Both the position numbers and the translations under genes were made by a program. The notes beneath the pieces were generated by a model, which saw only the letters and a program-made list of their open reading frames with translations, was not told where the DNA came from and made no database searches. Below are positions 42,822 to 50,980 of a DNA stretch of 64,000 bases, piece by piece (position 1 is the first letter of the stretch; each line of letters starts with the position of its first letter). The stretch is taken from positions 5,762,351 to 5,826,350 of the forward strand of contig NZ_AP019700.1 of the NCBI RefSeq assembly GCF_006738645.1, given 5' to 3'. This stretch comes from Stella humosa (GTDB lineage: Bacteria > Pseudomonadota > Alphaproteobacteria > ATCC43930 > Allostellaceae).

Positions 42822-44213
42822 CTACCGCCGCAGCTCGCGCGTGGCGGCGGCGACGGCCAGCATCGCCAGGGTGAAGGCCAGCGCCGCGGCGGCGATGACC
42901 AGCGCCAGCATACGCAGGTCGCCGCCCAGCCAGTGGATCGCGGCCCAGCCGCCCAGTGCCACCACCGCCAGCCGCAGGGTGCCGGCCAGGAAGGGTGCCT
43001 TGGCCCGGCCCAGGCCCAGCAGCGAGAAGAACAGGCCCAGTCCCAGGCCCAGCACCGGGTAGGACGGGCCGACCCGCCGCAGATAGTCGGCCCCGGCGGC
43101 GATCGCCGCCGGGTCGTCGGAGAATAGCCCCATCCAGCCCTCCGGCAGGAAGACCGCGACGGCGGCGAAGATGGCGCCGATCAGCACGCCCAGGCCGGCC
43201 CCGGTCCAGGCGACGCGCCGCGCGCGGTCCAGGCGGCCGGCGCCGACGCTGGTCGCGACCATGGCGATCACCGCCGACCCCATGGCGAAGGTGAGCGGGA
43301 TCTGCAGCAGGTCGAGCCGGGCGGCCGCCCCGTAGCCTGCCAGCGCCACGGTGCCGAAGGCCGCCGCATAGCCGGTGGCGACGATCATCGTCGCCTGGGC
43401 CTGCACGACGTTGAGGGCGGCGGGCACGCCGACGCCCAGGATGGCCGCGAAATGCCGGTGCTCCGGCCGGGCGGCGGCCAGCCGGATCTCGCCGCGACCC
43501 GACAGCAGGTGCCAGGCCAGGACCATGGCGCCGGTGGCATAGGACGCGACGACCGCCAGCGCCGCACCCGCCACGCCCATCTGCGGCACCGGCCCCAGCC
43601 CCAGGATCAGGGTGGGCGACAGGGCGAGGTGGACCGCCTCGCCGGCCATGATGGCGGTGGCCGGCACCAGCATGTTGCCCGTGCCGCGGACGATGTTGGC
43701 CATCAGGTTCATCAGCCAGACCGCGACCACCCCGCCGAAGACGATGGCCGAATAGGTGACGGCCGCCGCCAGCCCGCCGCCGGTCGCCCCAAGTGCGGCA
43801 TAGAGCCAGGGACCGCCCGCCAGCATCAGCAGGGTGAAGACGCCGCCGATGGCGAGCGCCAGCAAGACGGCGTGCCAGGCGATCGCCGCGGCATCGTCGC
43901 GCCGGCCGGCCCCCATGGCCCGCGCGACCGCACCGTTGACGCCGGCACCGAGCCCGCTGGCCGACGTCATCTGCATCAGCAGGAAGAACGGGAAGGCGAG
44001 CGACACGCCGGCCAGGGCATCGGTGCCGATCCAGCCGACGAAGACGGCGTCGAAGCTGATGAAGGCGATGCGGGCGGCGGCCTCCCCCAGGTTGGGCAGG
44101 GCCAGGCGCAGCAGGGTGGGGGCGACCGGCCCTTCCAGGATGCGGCGGGTCCGCGCCGACAGCGCCGGCGCGGTCGGGGTCGGCTGGCGGGGCTGGGGCT
44201 GATCATCGGCCAT
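42822..44213 (-). CDS. MATE-family efflux transporter
   Basis: A 463-residue inner-membrane protein with 12 helices in two similar halves, the MATE layout. LALPNLGEAAARIAFISFDAVFVGWIG opens helix 1, and ANIVRGTGNMLVPATAIMAGEAVH sits at helix 6. SSVGAGRLDRARRVAW lies in the second half, mirroring GAVARAMGAGRRDDAAAIAW in the first. It would export cationic drugs or metabolites using Na+ or H+. It is divergent from the TPP-enzyme gene, with a spaced palindrome between them. Confidence 0.92.
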   Translation of the reverse strand: MADDQPQPRQPTPTAPALSARTRRILEGPVAPTLLRLALPNLGEAAARIAFISFDAVFVGWIGTDALAGVSLAFPFFLLMQMTSASGLGAGVNGAVARAMGAGRRDDAAAIAWHAVLLALAIGGVFTLLMLAGGPWLYAALGATGGGLAAAVTYSAIVFGGVVAVWLMNLMANIVRGTGNMLVPATAIMAGEAVHLALSPTLILGLGPVPQMGVAGAALAVVASYATGAMVLAWHLLSGRGEIRLAAARPEHRHFAAILGVGVPAALNVVQAQATMIVATGYAAAFGTVALAGYGAAARLDLLQIPLTFAMGSAVIAMVATSVGAGRLDRARRVAWTGAGLGVLIGAIFAAVAVFLPEGWMGLFSDDPAAIAAGADYLRRVGPSYPVLGLGLGLFFSLLGLGRAKAPFLAGTLRLAVVALGGWAAIHWLGGDLRMLALVIAAAALAFTLAMLAVAAATRELRR

Positions 44214-44271
44214 GGTCGGCTCTTGGCTGGCGCGGCTGTGGTGACAGTCGCCCGCCGCGGACGGGCGCGCA

Positions 44272-44288
44272 ATTACGGCTTTGGTAAT
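44272..44288. promoter_or_regulatory. Putative XRE-regulator operator, ATTAC-N7-GTAAT (site 1)
   Basis: ATTAC (44272-44276) and its complement GTAAT (44284-44288) are separated by 7 bp. The site is 75 bp before the TPP-enzyme start and 59 bp before the divergent MATE gene. The same arms and spacing recur at 47049-47065 before the XRE regulator gene. I infer that this is the binding site of that regulator. Confidence 0.55.
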
Positions 44289-44362
44289 GGACGCACACCC
44301 TTGACGAAGCCGGCGCCGCGTCGGCCTGCTGGCGCCAGAAATCAGGAGGAGCGTCCGACCCC

Positions 44363-46039
44363 ATGCCGTCCGTCCCCACCATGAAAGGTGCGCGCTACAT
44401 CGCCGAGGCGGCCCAGGCCGCCGGCATAGACCATGTCTTCTTCGTCGACGCCGTGCTGCGCCGCGCGCTGGTGGAGATGGAGGATGTCGGCATCCGCCGG
44501 GTGCTGGCGCGCTCTGAGAAGGCGGCGGCCTACATGGCCGACGGCTATTCGCGCGCGGCCCGTCGCCCGGCCCTGTGCATGGCCCAGGCGGTGGGGGCGG
44601 CCAACCTGGCGGCAGGATTGCAGGACGCCTGGCTCGGCCAGTCGAGCGTGGTGGCGCTGACCGGGCGCAAGCCGCCCTTCGAGCAGTACCGCAATTCCTA
44701 CCAGGAGATCCCGCACGAGCCGCTGTTCTCGGCCGTGACCAAGATGACGGCCCGCGTCGACCTGCCCGAACAGCTACCGCAGCTTTTCCGCCAGGCATTC
44801 CGCACGGCCACGACTGGCCGCCCCGGACCCGCCCATCTCGACATCAACGGCATGACCGGGGATACGACCGCCCTGCTGGACTGCCCGGGTGCCGCAATGC
44901 CGGAGCCGGCCTTCGCCCGCGTGCCCGCATACCGCCCGCCGGCCGACCCGGAGATGCTGCGCCAGGCGGCCGCCGCCATCGACGGCGCCAGCCGGCCGGT
45001 GCTGGTGGTGGGCCTGGGCGCCATGGTCTCCCAGGCCGAGGCCGCCATCGTGGCCCTGGCCGAGCGGCTGTCGGCGCCGGTGGTGGCCGCACTGGATGCC
45101 AAGGCGGTGATGGTCGACCAGCATCCCCTGAACGGCGGCATCGTCGGCACCTATTCGCGCAAGTGCGCCAACCGCATCGTGGCCGAGGCCGACCTCGTAA
45201 TCTTCGTCGGCTGCGACACCGGCGACCAGGTGACCAGCAACTGGGTGCTGCCCATGCCGGGCACGCCCGTGGTCCAGATCGACCCGGACCCGGCCGAGCT
45301 GGGCCGCTCCTATCCCGGCACCATCGGCGTGCAGGCCGATGTCCGCACCGGCGTGGAGCAGCTTGCGGCCATGGTGGCGGCGCGCCCGGCCGGTGCCTGG
45401 GCCGCGCGCGCCCAGGCGCTGGTGGCCGAATGGCGGGCGGAGACGGCACCCGCGCTGGCCGCGGGCACCGGCCCGATCCGGCCCGAGCGGCTGTGCGCCG
45501 AGCTGACCCGCGTGCTGCCGGCCGATGCGCTGCTGGTCGCCGACACCGGCTATTCCTCGCAATGGAGCGGCACGCTGGTGGAACTGCGCCATCCGGGCCA
45601 GGGCTACATGCGCGCGGCGGGCTCGCTGGGCTGGGGCTTCCCCGGCGCGCTGGGGGCCAAGTGCGCGCTGCCCGGCCGGCCGGTCGTCTGCTTCACCGGC
45701 GATGGCGGCTTCATGTACCACATGGCCGAGCTGGAGACGGCGCGGCGCTGCGGCATCCACACCATCACGGTCGTCAACAACAATGGCTGCCTGGCCCAGG
45801 GTGCCCGCAGCATCGACGCCGCCTATGAGGGGCGCAACGGCAACAAGAACGAGATCTACGTCTTCCACCCGATGAACTTCGCCCGCATCGCCCAGTCGAT
45901 GGACTGCTTCGGCGTGCGGGTGGAAAAGGCATCCGACTTCGCGGCCGCCTTCGCCGAGGCTGAGGCGTCGGGCCGGCCCGCCGTCATCGACGTGGCGACC
46001 GATCCCGAGGCCCGCGCCCCCCTGGGCTGGACGCCGTGA
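44363..46039 (+). CDS. Thiamine-pyrophosphate-dependent enzyme (acetolactate synthase/benzoylformate decarboxylase superfamily)
   Basis: A 558-residue three-domain TPP enzyme. The N-terminal PYR domain has the cofactor-activating Glu in LARSEKAAAYMADGYSRA (about residue 52). The middle domain starts at RPVLVVGLGAMVSQAEAAI. The C-terminal PP domain has the GDGGFMYHMAELETA ... VVNNN Mg-TPP motif. The reaction could be decarboxylation or carboligation of a 2-oxo acid; no FAD-site features decide it. It is followed 17 bp later by a hydroxyacyl-CoA dehydrogenase-type gene. GGAGGA lies 12 nt before the ATG, a little far. An ATTAC-N7-GTAAT site lies upstream. Confidence 0.9.
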   Translation: MPSVPTMKGARYIAEAAQAAGIDHVFFVDAVLRRALVEMEDVGIRRVLARSEKAAAYMADGYSRAARRPALCMAQAVGAANLAAGLQDAWLGQSSVVALTGRKPPFEQYRNSYQEIPHEPLFSAVTKMTARVDLPEQLPQLFRQAFRTATTGRPGPAHLDINGMTGDTTALLDCPGAAMPEPAFARVPAYRPPADPEMLRQAAAAIDGASRPVLVVGLGAMVSQAEAAIVALAERLSAPVVAALDAKAVMVDQHPLNGGIVGTYSRKCANRIVAEADLVIFVGCDTGDQVTSNWVLPMPGTPVVQIDPDPAELGRSYPGTIGVQADVRTGVEQLAAMVAARPAGAWAARAQALVAEWRAETAPALAAGTGPIRPERLCAELTRVLPADALLVADTGYSSQWSGTLVELRHPGQGYMRAAGSLGWGFPGALGAKCALPGRPVVCFTGDGGFMYHMAELETARRCGIHTITVVNNNGCLAQGARSIDAAYEGRNGNKNEIYVFHPMNFARIAQSMDCFGVRVEKASDFAAAFAEAEASGRPAVIDVATDPEARAPLGWTP

Positions 46040-46056
46040 CGGCTGGAGGCACAACC

Positions 46057-47034
46057 ATGACCACCGCTCCCATGCCGGTCGCCGTTCTGGGCGCCGGCAC
46101 CATGGGCCACGCCCTGGCCCTGGTGCATGCGCTGGGCGGACACCCCGTCCGTCTCTATGACAACAGCCCGGCGGCACTGGCCCGGGCGCCCGGCCTGATG
46201 CACACGGCCCTCGCCACCATCGCCGAGGCGGGCGAGGCGCCGCCCGGCTGGACGGCCGCCCGCCTGGACGCGCAGGTCCGCATCGTCCCCGACCTGGCCG
46301 AGGCGGTGGCGGGTGCGGGCCTCGTCGTCGAGGCCGTGGCCGAGGATGCCGAGGTGAAGCGCCAGGTGTTCGCCGCGATCGACGCGCTAGCGCCCGAGGA
46401 TGCCATCCTCGCCAGCAACACCTCGATGCTGGACATCTTCCCGCTGGTGCCGGCGAGGCGGGCGCCGCGCACGCTGATCGCCCACTGGTACACCCCGCCC
46501 TACCTGGTCGACCTCGTCGACGTGGTGGCAGGGCCGGGCACTGACCCGGCGGTGGTGGAGCAGGTCCGGGCGCTCTATGCCGGGTTCGGCAAGCACCCGA
46601 TCGTACTGCGCCGCTTCGTGCCGGGCTTCATCGCCAACCGCCTGCAAGGGGCGATCGGGCTGGAGATCCAGGCCCTGCTCGATGCCGGCGTCGCCACCCC
46701 GGCCGACATCGACGATTCGATCCGCCACGGCCTGGCCCTGCGCATGGCGCTGATGGGCCAGCTGATGAAGACCGACTTCACCGGCCTGGAACTGTCGCGC
46801 AAGATCCTCGCCAACCGCTCCTACACCCCGCCGGAGGCGACCGGCCGCAGCGCCACGCTCGACCGGCTGGTCGAGGCCGGCCGCACGGGGGTGCACGCCG
46901 GCGCCGGGTACTACGACTATGGCGGGCGCAGCGTGGCCGAGCTGTTCCAGGAGCGCGACCGCAAGCTGTTCCAGTTGAAGCGCGCCTTCCGCGCCATCGC
47001 GCCGCTGCCCGGCCGGCCGGTCGAGGGCGACTGA
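46057..47034 (+). CDS. 3-hydroxyacyl-CoA dehydrogenase-family oxidoreductase
   Basis: A 325-residue NAD-dependent enzyme. VAVLGAGTMGHALALVHALGG is the Rossmann loop (GxGxxG), and NTSMLDIFPLV, the catalytic-His region IAHWYTPPYLVDLVDVV and FVPGFIANRLQGAIGLE match the family. It is longer and more like L-gulonate 3-dehydrogenase/hydroxybutyryl-CoA dehydrogenase relatives with a KXCWXAG-free end (TGVHAGAGYYDYGG). ATG 46057 is chosen because GGAGG sits 9 nt upstream. It follows the TPP enzyme, so it probably reduces or oxidises that enzyme's product. Confidence 0.88.
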   Translation: MTTAPMPVAVLGAGTMGHALALVHALGGHPVRLYDNSPAALARAPGLMHTALATIAEAGEAPPGWTAARLDAQVRIVPDLAEAVAGAGLVVEAVAEDAEVKRQVFAAIDALAPEDAILASNTSMLDIFPLVPARRAPRTLIAHWYTPPYLVDLVDVVAGPGTDPAVVEQVRALYAGFGKHPIVLRRFVPGFIANRLQGAIGLEIQALLDAGVATPADIDDSIRHGLALRMALMGQLMKTDFTGLELSRKILANRSYTPPEATGRSATLDRLVEAGRTGVHAGAGYYDYGGRSVAELFQERDRKLFQLKRAFRAIAPLPGRPVEGD

Positions 47035-47040
47035 CGGGGA

Positions 47041-47073
47041 GACGGGCCATTACCTTGCGGGTAATGGCCCGTC
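47041..47073. promoter_or_regulatory. 14-bp inverted repeat containing ATTAC-N7-GTAAT (site 2)
   Basis: A perfect palindrome with 14-bp arms (47041-47054 and 47060-47073) and a 5-nt centre, between the dehydrogenase stop and the XRE gene start (47121). Its core, ATTAC-N7-GTAAT at 47049-47065, matches the site upstream of the TPP gene. As RNA it would also fold into a strong hairpin. It could serve as both operator for autoregulation and terminator-like structure, though no T-run follows. Confidence 0.6.
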
Positions 47074-47120
47074 GGCGGCGGCGGGACTAGCTTCGGGGTC
47101 GACCAAGGGAGGCGACCGCC

Positions 47121-47957
47121 ATGAGCTACCCCACCCGCCAGGAACCCACCATCGGCCCGCTGCTGGCACAGTGGCGCCGCACCCGCCGGATGAGCCAGAT
47201 GGAGCTGTCGGGCGAGAGCGGCGTCTCGACCCGCCACCTCAGCTTCGTCGAGAGCGGGCGGGCCCGGCCCAGCCGCGAGCTGGTGCTGCGCCTGTCGGCG
47301 GCACTGGCCGTGCCGCGGCGCGACCGCAACGAGCTGCTGCTGGCCGCCGGATTCGCGCCCGCCTATCGCGAGACGCCGATCGACGCGCCCGAGATGGCCG
47401 ACGTGGTGCAGGCATTGACCATGATCCTGGAGCACCACGCGCCCTTCCCTGGCGTGGCGCTCGATTCGCGCTGGGACGTGCTGATGGCCAACGCCCCCTA
47501 CATAGCGTCCGTCGCCGCCTGCGGGCCCGATGCCATCGGGGGGCCGCCGCCGCCGGCCCTGGTCCTGCTCGACCGCCCGCGGCCCAACCTGCTGCGGCTG
47601 CTCTGCCACCCCGACGGCCTGCGCCACCAGCTCGACAACTGGCAGGAGGTGGCGCTGGCGGTGCTGGGCCGCGTGCGGCGCGAGGTGGCGCGCGATGGGG
47701 ACCCGACACGGCGCCGGCTGCTGGCCGAGGCGCTGGCCTATCCGGGCGTGCCGCCGCTGCCGGCGCTCGATGCCGCCGGCGCGCCGGACCTGATCGTGCC
47801 GGCCGTGCTGCGCACGCCGGCCGGGCCGCTGCGCTTCGTCAGCACCATCGCGACCCTGGGCACCGCCCAGGACATCACGCTGCAGGACCTGCGGATCGAG
47901 ACCCTGCACCCGGCCGATGCCGCGACCGACCGGCTGGTGCGAGGGTCGGTCGCGTAG
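47121..47957 (+). CDS. XRE-family regulator with MmyB-like ligand-binding domain
   Basis: A 278-residue regulator. The HTH is at residues about 15-70 (LLAQWRRTRRMSQMELSGES, STRHLSFVESGRARPSRELV). The C-terminal 200 residues match the MmyB-type PAS-like domain (MILEHHAPFPGVALDSRWDV, NLLRLLCHPDGLRHQLDNWQ), which in relatives binds fatty acyl or other small hydrophobic ligands. It lies downstream of the TPP/dehydrogenase pair in the same direction. Palindromes before it and before the pair share ATTAC-N7-GTAAT, so it likely controls both. Confidence 0.9.
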   Translation: MSYPTRQEPTIGPLLAQWRRTRRMSQMELSGESGVSTRHLSFVESGRARPSRELVLRLSAALAVPRRDRNELLLAAGFAPAYRETPIDAPEMADVVQALTMILEHHAPFPGVALDSRWDVLMANAPYIASVAACGPDAIGGPPPPALVLLDRPRPNLLRLLCHPDGLRHQLDNWQEVALAVLGRVRREVARDGDPTRRRLLAEALAYPGVPPLPALDAAGAPDLIVPAVLRTPAGPLRFVSTIATLGTAQDITLQDLRIETLHPADAATDRLVRGSVA

Positions 47958-47959
47958 GC

Positions 47960-49255
47960 TCAGAACAAGCGGCGGGGCAGCCAGAGCGCGATGTCGGGGA
48001 AGATGGTCAGCGCCAGCACGCCGGCCAGCAGCAGCAGCACATAGGGGAACGCCCCCCAACTCACCTCGCCGAGGGTGGTCCCGGCCATGCCCTGGATGAC
48101 GAACAGATTGACCCCGACCGGCGGGGTGATCAGCCCCACCTCCAGCAGCAGCACCAGCACCACGCCGAACCAGATCGGGTCGAAGCCGGCCGCCATCATC
48201 ACCGGATGGACGACCGGCAGCGTCAGGAGCATCAGGGAGAGCGCGTCCACCAGGCAGCCCAGGATCAGGTACATCACCACGACCAGCAGCAGCACCATGT
48301 ATGGTGCGGCGTCGAGTGCGTTGATGGCGCTGACGATCGCCCGCGGGATGCCGGCCGACACCAGGGCGAAGGACAGGATCTGCGCGCCGATGACGATGAA
48401 GAGGATCATCGCATTGGTGCGCAACGCGTCGAGCAGGCTGCGACGCAGCACGTCCAGGGTAAGGCCGCCATAGATGGCCGCGACCACCACGGCACCGGCA
48501 GCGCCGATGCCGGCGGCCTCCGTGGGCGTCATGATCCCGACATAGATGCCGCCGATCACGACCAGGATCAGCCCGACGACCGGGACGAGATCGAGCAGGC
48601 CCGCCATCCGCTGGCGCCAGGAGGCCCGTTCGCTGGAGGGCGGAAGCTGGTCTGGCGAGAAGCGCGCCTGCACGGCCAGGAACAGCATGAAGACGGCGGT
48701 CATCATGACCCCCGGGATGATGCCGGCCACGAACAGCTTGCCGACCGATTCCCCGACCGTCGAGCCGTAGATGATGAAAGGGATCGAGGGCGGAATCAGG
48801 ATGCCCAGCGTTCCGCCCGCGGCCAGCGTGCCGGTGATCGGCCGCAGCCCGTAGCCCCGCTTCTTCATCTCGGGAATGGCGATCGCGCCCACGGCCGCTG
48901 CCGTCGCCACGCTGGAGCCGCAGAGTGCCGCGAAGATGGCGCAGGCCGCGATGTTCGCCTGTGCCAACCCGCCCGGCACCCCGGTCAGCCATACGGACAG
49001 GCTGCGGTAGAAGCGGGCGCTGATGCCGCTGTGCAGGATGACCGCGCCCATGAACAGGAACAGCGGAACGGCCGTCAGCACGAAGCTGTCGACGGTGTTC
49101 CAGACCACCGATTCGATGCCGCCCAGCAAGGCCGGCTTGACCATCCAGAGGCCGACGACGCCGGCCGCGCCCAGGCTGATCGCGATCCACACGCCGCCGA
49201 ACAGCAGCGCCAGCATGAGCCCGAAATAGATCGCCGCGAGCAGTTCCCAACTCAT
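47960..49255 (-). CDS. TRAP transporter large permease (DctM/SiaM type)
   Basis: A 431-residue ion-transporter-superfamily membrane protein with about 12 helices. GGTLGILIPPSIPFIIYGSTVGESVGKLFVAGIIPG and EVGLITPPVGVNLFVIQG are the two paired half-helix regions around the substrate/Na+ site, typical of DctM. ATG 49255 overlaps the small permease stop (ATGA). It forms the channel of the TRAP system whose binding protein is encoded upstream on this strand. It is convergent with the XRE gene, 2 bp apart. Confidence 0.95.
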   Translation of the reverse strand: MSWELLAAIYFGLMLALLFGGVWIAISLGAAGVVGLWMVKPALLGGIESVVWNTVDSFVLTAVPLFLFMGAVILHSGISARFYRSLSVWLTGVPGGLAQANIAACAIFAALCGSSVATAAAVGAIAIPEMKKRGYGLRPITGTLAAGGTLGILIPPSIPFIIYGSTVGESVGKLFVAGIIPGVMMTAVFMLFLAVQARFSPDQLPPSSERASWRQRMAGLLDLVPVVGLILVVIGGIYVGIMTPTEAAGIGAAGAVVVAAIYGGLTLDVLRRSLLDALRTNAMILFIVIGAQILSFALVSAGIPRAIVSAINALDAAPYMVLLLVVVMYLILGCLVDALSLMLLTLPVVHPVMMAAGFDPIWFGVVLVLLLEVGLITPPVGVNLFVIQGMAGTTLGEVSWGAFPYVLLLLAGVLALTIFPDIALWLPRRLF

Positions 49256-49746
49256 GACCGCCCCTCGCGCAGGGCGCCCAGCGCCACCATGAGTTCGGCC
49301 GCCATCTGGATCAGGAAGACGCCCAGGCCCAGCGGCACGAAAAGCTGGATCGGCCACAGGATGACGTTGGTGGCCGAGACCGAGAAGGAGCCGCTGACAT
49401 AGCTGTCATGGGTCAGGACCGCGGTGCGCCATATCAGCAGCGCCAGGAACGGCAGCCCGATCAGGCACCACAGCACGTGCAGGACGGCCTTTACCCGTGG
49501 GGACAGGTAGTCGACCAGCAGCGTCACCTGGATATGGTCGCCGCGATGCTGGGCATAGCCAAGCGCCGAGAAGGTGGTGATGACCAGCAGGTAGCCGGAC
49601 AACTCGTCGGCAATCACCATCGGCGATTCCAGAAAGCGCCGGGAGACGACCTGGGCGGTGATGAGCAGGATCATCACCGCCAGCGCCACGCCGCCCACCG
49701 CCACCGACCATCGGCTGAGGCGGCAGGCTGCGGCATGCAGGTCCAT
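49252..49746 (-). CDS. TRAP transporter small permease (DctQ type)
   Basis: A 164-residue membrane protein with four helices and the DctQ pattern (VIADELSGYLLVITTFSALGYAQHRGDHIQVTLLVDYLSP). It lies 4 bp after the DctP gene and overlaps the DctM gene by 4 bp. It joins the large permease into the membrane complex that accepts substrate from the periplasmic receptor. Confidence 0.93.
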   Translation of the reverse strand: MDLHAAACRLSRWSVAVGGVALAVMILLITAQVVSRRFLESPMVIADELSGYLLVITTFSALGYAQHRGDHIQVTLLVDYLSPRVKAVLHVLWCLIGLPFLALLIWRTAVLTHDSYVSGSFSVSATNVILWPIQLFVPLGLGVFLIQMAAELMVALGALREGRS

Positions 49747-49750
49747 CGGC

Positions 49751-50773
49751 CTATTGCAGCTTGAGGGCGGTCAGCGCGCGCTCCAGCGCGGCGCTGCCCT
49801 GTGCGCCGACCTTGTCCTTCACATAGGCGCGATAGATCGGGATCAGGTTGCGGCGCGTCTCGATGTGGCTTTCGGGCGGCACCTGGACCAGGGACTTGAT
49901 CTGACCCTTTTCCTGCATCCGCTTGATCGCGCCGTTGTCGGCCTCGTCGACCACCAGCTTCTGCCAGCGATCGGCCCACCAGTCGCCGACCCCCCGCACC
50001 GTCTTCTGCAGCTCGGGTGTCAGCTTGCTCCAGGAATCCGCGTTCACCGTCACATAGAAGTGCGCGACGGGGCCGTCGATCTTCAGGAAGTGGGGGGCGA
50101 CTTCGTAGAGCTTCGAGGTCTCGACCGCGACCGCGGCCGTCAGCACGCCGTCGACGATGCCGCGCTGGGTGGCGGGATAGACCTCGGCCCAGACGACGAA
50201 GGAGGGGGCCGCACCCCACTGCTTCACATAGTCCGATTCCAGCCCGCCGGCCGTGCGGATCTTCCGGCCCTTGATGTCGGCCAGCCCCTTTACCGGCTCG
50301 CGCAGGACGATGTTGCGCGGCGGATAGGCGCCCCACGAGATCGGCTCCACGCCCTGCTTGCGCAGGGCGGCGTAGATCTCCGGCCACATGATGCCCCGCA
50401 GGACCGTGCGTTCCTCGTCATTGAGCGCCAGGTAGGGAAGATCGCCCAGGACCAGCGGCGGTGCGTCGCCGAAGCCCATGCTGCCGACCACCTCGGACAT
50501 CTCGATCATGCCCTTGGCCGTCACGCGCAGATGTTCCGGCCCCTTGTAGGGCAACTCGCCCGCGGCGTGGAACATGACGTCGACCTGGCCGCCGGTCTGC
50601 TTGGTGATCTCCGCCGCCAGTTCCTTGAAGCGGTCGATGAACGCGTCCTGTCCGGCCGGGATGATCGATACGAACTTCCACTGGTGCTTCTGCTGCGCCG
50701 CGGCCGGGCTGGCCGGTGCGAAGGCGGCAAGCGCCAGGGCGAACATCGAAGCAAGGCGAATGAAGCGGGTCAT
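49751..50773 (-). CDS. TRAP transporter periplasmic binding protein (DctP/TAXI-independent)
   Basis: A 340-residue receptor. The signal peptide is residues 1-26 (RFIRLASMFALALAAFAPASPAAA). The body has the DctP features: GPEHLRVTAKGMIEM, the carboxylate-binding Arg region ADIKGRKIRTAGGLESDYVKQWG and TQRGIVDGVL. GGAGGGG lies upstream; ATG 50773 is preferred, but a TTG six bases earlier also fits. It heads the dctPQM operon, divergent from the puuE-like gene with a TTGTCTACAA site between. The ligand is probably a carboxylate related to the downstream catabolic genes. Confidence 0.93.
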   Translation of the reverse strand: MTRFIRLASMFALALAAFAPASPAAAQQKHQWKFVSIIPAGQDAFIDRFKELAAEITKQTGGQVDVMFHAAGELPYKGPEHLRVTAKGMIEMSEVVGSMGFGDAPPLVLGDLPYLALNDEERTVLRGIMWPEIYAALRKQGVEPISWGAYPPRNIVLREPVKGLADIKGRKIRTAGGLESDYVKQWGAAPSFVVWAEVYPATQRGIVDGVLTAAVAVETSKLYEVAPHFLKIDGPVAHFYVTVNADSWSKLTPELQKTVRGVGDWWADRWQKLVVDEADNGAIKRMQEKGQIKSLVQVPPESHIETRRNLIPIYRAYVKDKVGAQGSAALERALTALKLQ

Positions 50774-50919
50774 GGCCAAGGGTCCCCTCCCCGGGGCGAC
50801 CGCCGCGGCGGATGCGCCCCGAATCCTGTTTCGCCACCGCCGGCGCCGCGCGGGCGGCTGCCACGGGCCTGAATTCTCCGTTGAACCGGCAATTCGACGC
50901 TAAACCCCGGCGCTCGATT

Positions 50920-50929
50920 TTGTCTACAA
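50920..50929. promoter_or_regulatory. Putative GntR operator TTGTCTACAA between TRAP and puuE-like operons
   Basis: TTGT-CT-ACAA is a 10-bp palindrome of the kind bound by FCD/VanR-type GntR regulators. It lies in the 207-bp divergent region, 51 bp before the puuE-like start and 146 bp before the TRAP start. The mirror copy TTGTAGACAA is at 52530-52539. It suits coordinated repression of both operons by the GntR protein encoded in the locus. Confidence 0.55.
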
Positions 50930-50939
50930 TTTTGCTAGG

Positions 50940-50960
50940 ATGGCCGAAATCATCGGCCAT
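50940..50960 (+). other. Leader inverted repeat before the puuE-like gene
   Basis: Perfect 8-bp arms (ATGGCCGA / TCGGCCAT) flank a 5-nt centre (AATCA), ending 20 bp before the puuE-like start codon. In RNA it would be a stable hairpin just before the GGGAGGGG ribosome-binding site. As DNA it could be a second regulator site. Confidence 0.4.
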
Positions 50961-50980
50961 GCCGCGGGGCGGGAGGGGAC

